Assembly (NCBI RefSeq): GCF_026162365.1
Contig: NZ_JAOANW010000005.1
Coordinates: 186,001-250,000 of the forward strand
DNA: 64,000 nucleotides
Direction of reading: 5' to 3'
From: Nitratireductor luteus
Lineage (GTDB): Bacteria > Pseudomonadota > Alphaproteobacteria > Rhizobiales > Rhizobiaceae
The number at the start of each line of letters is the position of its first letter. Positions within the stretch are counted from its first letter, which is position 1. Position numbers and translations under genes: made by a program. Shown piece by piece: positions 59,862-64,000 of the stretch. A model generated the notes under the pieces. It worked only from the letters and a program-made list of their open reading frames with translations. It was not told the DNA's origin and ran no database searches.

Positions 59862-61919
59862 TTACCGCCCCTCGCGCCACCACATGCCGCCCAGCGCCAG
59901 CAGCAGAAGCCCCAGCCCCAGGAAGCCCGCGAATAGCGGGACGCGGCGCACGGATTTCAGCACGCTGTCATTGGTGGTCTTGAGGCCGAGCCAGTCGCGG
60001 CCGGCGGCGCTGGATATGGAATTGCGCACGGGAACGATGTTGGGCAGTTCGGCGGAGAGCCGGCGCACGCTGCCGCCGCTGGCTTCGGCGATGGGCTCCA
60101 GGATTTCGCCGGTCGAAACGGTGTCGGCGAATTCCGGCGCGTTGACCGGCCCGACATGAGCAAGCGCGCTCAATTCGCCATTGGTCACTTCGTAAAGGCC
60201 GATCTCATCCGCATCCATCGAACCCCTGAACAGGCCGGGGCTTGTCTCGGACAACGGGATTTCCCGTTGCGCACCGGAGGGCGCGGTGACGGTGGCCGGG
60301 CCAGCTTCATCCGCCATCGTCTGCCGGGTTATGTCGAGGGTCATGCCGCGCCCATCGGCGATCAGCCGTTCCTCTTCCAGGTCCGGCTCCTTCATCAGCC
60401 AGTGGGCTATCCGGCGGTACAGCGATACATAGGGGCCGCCGCCCTCGAAGCCGCGCGCCCACAGCCAGCCCTGGTCCGACATGAACATGCCGACGCGGCC
60501 TTCGCCCCTGCGGGAAAGAAGGAGAAGCGGCCGGTCGTCCGGTCCCTGCATGACGACCTGTCCGTCCGGCCGGTCGATGCCGACGATCCGGAACCAGCGG
60601 CTCCATCCGGGCGGCTCGGTCGCCGCGCCGTCGAGGCCGCGCGTCACGGGGTGGCGTTTGCCCGTGTCGCTCAGACGCGGATAGTAACCTTCCTCCACGA
60701 CATCGCCGCTCGGCAGCGCCGGCAGAGCCGAAATTAGCGGCGTATGGGCGATCGACTGGCTGCCGGCGAATTCCGGTCCCGCGGCTATCAGCACTGCACC
60801 GCCATTTTCCACATATTCGGCAATGTAGTCGTAATAGAGTATCGGCAGCACGTCCCGGTGCTGGTAGCGGTCGAAGATGATCAGGTCGAAATCCTCGATC
60901 TTTTCCACGAACAGCTCGCGCGTGGGAAAGGCGATCAGCGACAATTCGTTGATGGGCGTGCCGTCCTGCTTCTCCGGCGGGCGCAGGATGGTGAAATGGA
61001 CGAGATCCACCGAAGCATCCGATTTCAACAGATTGCGCCATGTGCGCTCGCCCGAATGCGGCTCGCCGGAGACCAGCAGTACACGCAGGTTCTCGCGGAT
61101 GCCGTCGACGAGCGCTATCGCCTTGTTGTTGGTCTCCGTCAGTTCGTCTTCCTGCGGCTCGATGGAGAGCTGCACGATGTTCCGCCCGGCATTGGGTATC
61201 GTCACCTCGAGCGGCATTTCCTGGCCGATGACGGCCTGCTCGATCAAGGCAAGCTCGCCATTGACGAAGACCTCGACCTCCACCGTACCGCTTGCATCGT
61301 CGGAAGCAAGTACGCGATAGGTCATCTCCAGCGGCTTGTCGACGATGCCGAAGCGCGGTGCGCGCTCGAAGCGGATGCGGCGGTCCTTCTCGCCCTCCTC
61401 GCCGGTGATCAGCGCGTGAAGCGGGCCGGAAAGACCCGTGGCGTTCCGCGGCACGTCGTGCACCTGGCCGTCGGTGATCATGATGGAGCCGGCCACGCGC
61501 GAGGGCGGCACGTCGCGCAGCGCGCTTTCCAGCGCTCCGAAAAGCCGTGTGTCGACGCGCTCCTCGGCCGCCTCGCCGCGGCCGGCTTCCACCATGCGCA
61601 CCTCGAACCGGTTCAGCCGTTCCAGCCTGCCGCGGATCTCCTCGGCTGCCTGGCGGGTCGTTTCCGCCCGGTCGCCGATATCCTGGCTCTGGCTTTCGTC
61701 GACAATCAGGGCGACCACGCTTTTCAGCGGCTCGCGCTCTTCGTCCAGCAGCACCGGGTTGATGAGCGCCAGCGCAAGTGCCGCCAGCGCCGCGGTGCGG
61801 AAAAGCGCGCCGCGCTGACGCAGGAAAAGGCCGACGAGAACCAGAAGCGCCAGCGGCACCAGCATCGCCGCGAGTATGGACCAGGAAAAGAGCGGTTCGA
61901 AGCTGAGCGACCAGTTCAT
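59862..61919 (-). CDS. Large membrane protein with vWA-like and GATase-like domains (BatA/DUF4159 neighbour)
   Basis: A 685-residue protein. N-terminal membrane helices (about 10-32 and 38-60: SILAAMLVPLALLVLVGLF, RTAALAALALALINPVL) precede a von-Willebrand-like segment (SVVALIVDESQSQDIGDRA, GSIMITDGQVHDV). Then come beta-sandwich and glutamine-amidotransferase-like parts (FDLIIFDRYQHRDVLPILYYDY, AEYVENGGAVLIAAGPE). A C-terminal membrane helix is LFAGFLGLGLLLLALGGMWW. Such proteins accompany MoxR ATPase, DUF58 and DUF4159 genes in alphaproteobacteria. ATG 61919 begins the domain. It is part of the same minus-strand group as the next gene. Confidence 0.85.
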   Translation of the reverse strand: MNWSLSFEPLFSWSILAAMLVPLALLVLVGLFLRQRGALFRTAALAALALALINPVLLDEEREPLKSVVALIVDESQSQDIGDRAETTRQAAEEIRGRLERLNRFEVRMVEAGRGEAAEERVDTRLFGALESALRDVPPSRVAGSIMITDGQVHDVPRNATGLSGPLHALITGEEGEKDRRIRFERAPRFGIVDKPLEMTYRVLASDDASGTVEVEVFVNGELALIEQAVIGQEMPLEVTIPNAGRNIVQLSIEPQEDELTETNNKAIALVDGIRENLRVLLVSGEPHSGERTWRNLLKSDASVDLVHFTILRPPEKQDGTPINELSLIAFPTRELFVEKIEDFDLIIFDRYQHRDVLPILYYDYIAEYVENGGAVLIAAGPEFAGSQSIAHTPLISALPALPSGDVVEEGYYPRLSDTGKRHPVTRGLDGAATEPPGWSRWFRIVGIDRPDGQVVMQGPDDRPLLLLSRRGEGRVGMFMSDQGWLWARGFEGGGPYVSLYRRIAHWLMKEPDLEEERLIADGRGMTLDITRQTMADEAGPATVTAPSGAQREIPLSETSPGLFRGSMDADEIGLYEVTNGELSALAHVGPVNAPEFADTVSTGEILEPIAEASGGSVRRLSAELPNIVPVRNSISSAAGRDWLGLKTTNDSVLKSVRRVPLFAGFLGLGLLLLALGGMWWREGR

Positions 61920-61986
61920 GGCACGGACCTTGGAACTGGGCATCCGGTTGGCTCGAAGCAACCTGTTGCAAGCATCCCGAACATCG

Positions 61987-64000
61987 CTATTGCCCCAGCC
62001 GTTCGAGCAGCACGGGCACGTGCACCTGGTCGGATTTGTAGTTGCCCGTCAGCATGTACATCATGATGTTCACCCCCGCGCGCAGGGCGTAGACGCGCTG
62101 CAGCGGGTCGGAAGGCACGGTCGGCAGCAGGGGCTGCCCCTGCTCGTCGATGGCCCAGGCGCCGGCCAGATCGTTGCCGGTGATCATGATCGGGCTCACG
62201 CCGTCGCCGGTGCGCACCGGCCGGTCCGTGCGGGTGGGGGCGTTGAGCGAAGCCTCGACCCATAGCTGGCTGCCCCGGTAGCGGCCCGGAAACTCCGACA
62301 GAATGTAGAAGGCCTTGGTCAGCACATGGTCGTCCGGTACCGGCTCCAGGGGCGGAACGTTGAGGCCCGACAGGATGTCGCGCAGACGCTGGGTCTCCGG
62401 GCTTACGGAACCCGTGGAACCGAAGCCTGAAGAATACTGGTCGCGCGTATCGAAAAGCACGGTTCCGCCTTCCTGCATATAGGCGTCGATGCGGGCGATT
62501 GCGTCCTCGGTCGGCATGGGCGCATCGGTGGAGATCGGCCAGTAGATCAGCGGATAGAATGACAATTCGTCCGCGGCGATATCGACGGCGGCCGGTTCGC
62601 CCGGCTCCAGCGCCGTCTTGTCCGCCAGAAAGCGCGACAGGCCGGTGATGCCGGCGCGGCTGACAGCATCCACCGACGAAACGCCGGTCACCACATAGGC
62701 GATGCGCGTTGCGGAGATAGCGGCGATCGCTTCGGCATCTTGCGGCTGCGGGCTTTGAGCGCGCGCGGCGTCGGGTGCCGCGGCCAGGGCCAGACCCATG
62801 GTGAAAGCTGCGACGGTGGCTGTTGCCGCACGCCGCCCGCGTCGGCCGGGCATCATGCCGCCCAACCAAAGTACGGCGAGCGTATCCAGCGCGAGCAGCG
62901 CAAGGGCGGCAGCCATCAGCGGTCCCTTGAGCGGCCGTGACGTGTCGAAGGCGTAGCGCAGTGTTTGCGTGGCCACCGGCGCCTGCGGGCGGGCAAGACC
63001 CTGCAGCGTGGCATCGGCCGGCAGCAGATTGTGCGCGATCACGCCTTCTTCCGAACCGTATAGCCCTGGCGGGTTTTCAAGGCTGACGCGCGGCGTCTGC
63101 CCGGCAGCCAGCGGCTCGGCCTCCGGGCCCGGCGGCACAAGCGCCCCGCTGGCCGAAATCATGCGGTAAGGCGCGAGCCGCCCCGCATCATCCTCGGTTT
63201 CCGAGGTCAGGCTGCCCTGGTTGCGCGACAATTGCACGATGCGCCGGAGCATTTCGACGAAACTTCCTGAAATGGGCAGGTTCGACCACGTTGCCTCGGG
63301 CGTGACATGGAACAGGATGACCCGTCCATCGCCACGCGCAGCACCGGTAACGAGCGGGGTTCCGTCGGCCAGATTGGCCCATGTGCGCTCGACGATATCC
63401 GGCGAGGGTTCGGCCAGAATCTGCCGGTTGACGGCAACGTCGCGCGGCGGGGTAAGGTCGGAAAACGGTCCGCTGGCGGGAAATTCGGCCACCGGCTGCG
63501 GTTCCGACCAGGAAAGGGCTCCGCCCAGCGAGCGCTCGCCCACGCGCAGCCGTACCGGCAACAGCGTTTCGTCATTGCCGGCGGCCGCCACGCGCGGGCC
63601 GGCGAACCGGATCAGCGTACCGCCGTTTTCCATCCATTCGATCAGGCTTTGACGGGCCGAATCCGGCAAGGTGCCCACGTCGGCCATGATGATTGCCGCC
63701 GGCTTCTGCTCCAGAAGCTCGGGAATAGCCTCCGTCAGCGCCGGGTTGGAAGGTTCGATCAGGTCTGCGAAGGGGGAGAGAGCCCTGCGGATATAGTAGA
63801 GCGGAGAGAGCAGGGGCTGCGCCCTGTCGCCCTCGTTCTGCGACAACAGGCCGATGCGGCGCCGGCGGGCATTCTCGTCCAACACCCGCAGCGCGCCTGC
63901 ATGGTTCTCGCCTTCCAGAGCGACGGTGGCGAAGTCGTTGCGCAGTTCGAATGGCACGCGCATCTCGCCTTCCGCTTCGCGCGCGCCGGGACCGAAGGCG
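61987..64000 (-). CDS. DUF4159-domain membrane protein (BatA-like), partial at window edge
   Basis: At least 671 residues lie inside the window, and the frame stays open to its edge (AFGPGAREAEGEMRVPFELRN before position 63963), so the start is outside. The visible part has a beta-rich region, a membrane helix (GPLMAAALALLALDTLAVLWLGGMM), a second hydrophobic or signal-like segment (AAFTMGLALAAAPDAARAQ) and the C-terminal DUF4159 domain (SFYPLIYWPISTDAPMPTEDAI, GTVLFDTRDQYSSG, RGSQLWVEASLN). It ends 67 bp before the neighbouring gene. The neighbours implied are a MoxR/DUF58 operon. The function is uncertain; cell-envelope or stress roles are proposed for such clusters. Confidence 0.85.
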   Translation of the reverse strand, partial: AFGPGAREAEGEMRVPFELRNDFATVALEGENHAGALRVLDENARRRRIGLLSQNEGDRAQPLLSPLYYIRRALSPFADLIEPSNPALTEAIPELLEQKPAAIIMADVGTLPDSARQSLIEWMENGGTLIRFAGPRVAAAGNDETLLPVRLRVGERSLGGALSWSEPQPVAEFPASGPFSDLTPPRDVAVNRQILAEPSPDIVERTWANLADGTPLVTGAARGDGRVILFHVTPEATWSNLPISGSFVEMLRRIVQLSRNQGSLTSETEDDAGRLAPYRMISASGALVPPGPEAEPLAAGQTPRVSLENPPGLYGSEEGVIAHNLLPADATLQGLARPQAPVATQTLRYAFDTSRPLKGPLMAAALALLALDTLAVLWLGGMMPGRRGRRAATATVAAFTMGLALAAAPDAARAQSPQPQDAEAIAAISATRIAYVVTGVSSVDAVSRAGITGLSRFLADKTALEPGEPAAVDIAADELSFYPLIYWPISTDAPMPTEDAIARIDAYMQEGGTVLFDTRDQYSSGFGSTGSVSPETQRLRDILSGLNVPPLEPVPDDHVLTKAFYILSEFPGRYRGSQLWVEASLNAPTRTDRPVRTGDGVSPIMITGNDLAGAWAIDEQGQPLLPTVPSDPLQRVYALRAGVNIMMYMLTGNYKSDQVHVPVLLERLGQ

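Noticed and set aside
1-64000. CRISPR array or insertion sequence
   Set aside because: No regularly spaced direct repeats, no transposase or integrase frame and no long terminal inverted repeats around a gene were found.

Overview
The window reads as chromosomal DNA of a high-GC alphaproteobacterium of the order Hyphomicrobiales (Rhizobiales), most like the Mesorhizobium/Phyllobacteriaceae side. The evidence is the linked sciP-fliJ-ctrA-receiver-chpT-eipA cell-cycle block, a fused trpE(G) with a WWW leader peptide, a choXWV choline transporter, a thuA/thuB-like pair and rhizobial-type palindromic intergenic elements. No mobile-element gene, rRNA operon or CRISPR array is visible. One tRNA (elongator Met) is present.

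Layout. (a) 1-9325: a catabolic island. Seven tightly overlapping minus-strand genes (CoA-transferase, BadI-like ring hydrolase, AliA-like ligase, BadK-like hydratase, BadH-like SDR, AliB-like dehydrogenase, hydroxyacyl-CoA dehydrogenase running off the left edge) resemble the bad/ali cyclohexanecarboxylate-to-pimeloyl-CoA route. A divergent sigma-54 activator sits beside them. Good -24/-12 promoters face the operon and a downstream, apparently catalytically dead SDR, and a perfect palindrome lies in the divergent gap. The island abuts the 3' end of tRNA-Met, with a decayed hydrolase and a partial tRNA 3'-end copy between them. (b) 10365-13497: two Gfo/Idh/MocA oxidoreductases around a ThuA protein. 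(c) 13638-20587: mnmA and the cell-cycle block. (d) 20595-24101: TrmH-type methyltransferase, HugZ-like protein, alpha-methylacyl-CoA racemase and an HSD10-like SDR. (e) 24184-27359: choline ABC transporter. (f) 27559-36143: tdk, then a five-gene AAA+ cluster of unknown function (coiled coil, two soluble proteins, AAA+ ATPase, DUF2333-type membrane protein) and an ABC/RecF-type ATPase. This cluster is the best candidate in the window for an undescribed system. (g) 36266-45141: fhs, rnk, a site-2 protease, a PAP2 phosphatase, trpL-trpE(G), a CDF exporter and an AbrB-type membrane protein. (h) 45125-52496: accessory small enzymes with HxlR and ArsR regulators. (i) 52562-55317: leuA behind a leucine attenuator, with an alpha/beta hydrolase. 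(j) 55411-64000: a putative CtrA-controlled membrane protein, assorted housekeeping enzymes and the start of a DUF4159/BatA-like membrane cluster.

Regulation is unusually legible. The trp and leu attenuators share one geometry: a -35, 17 bp, TATTGA, then the leader ATG 7 nt later, so both leader mRNAs may be leaderless. The ctrA promoter carries four GANTC sites and a TTAACC box, and a full TTAA-N7-TTAA CtrA box precedes the gene at 55453. All functional assignments come from reading motifs and family resemblance; no database search was run.
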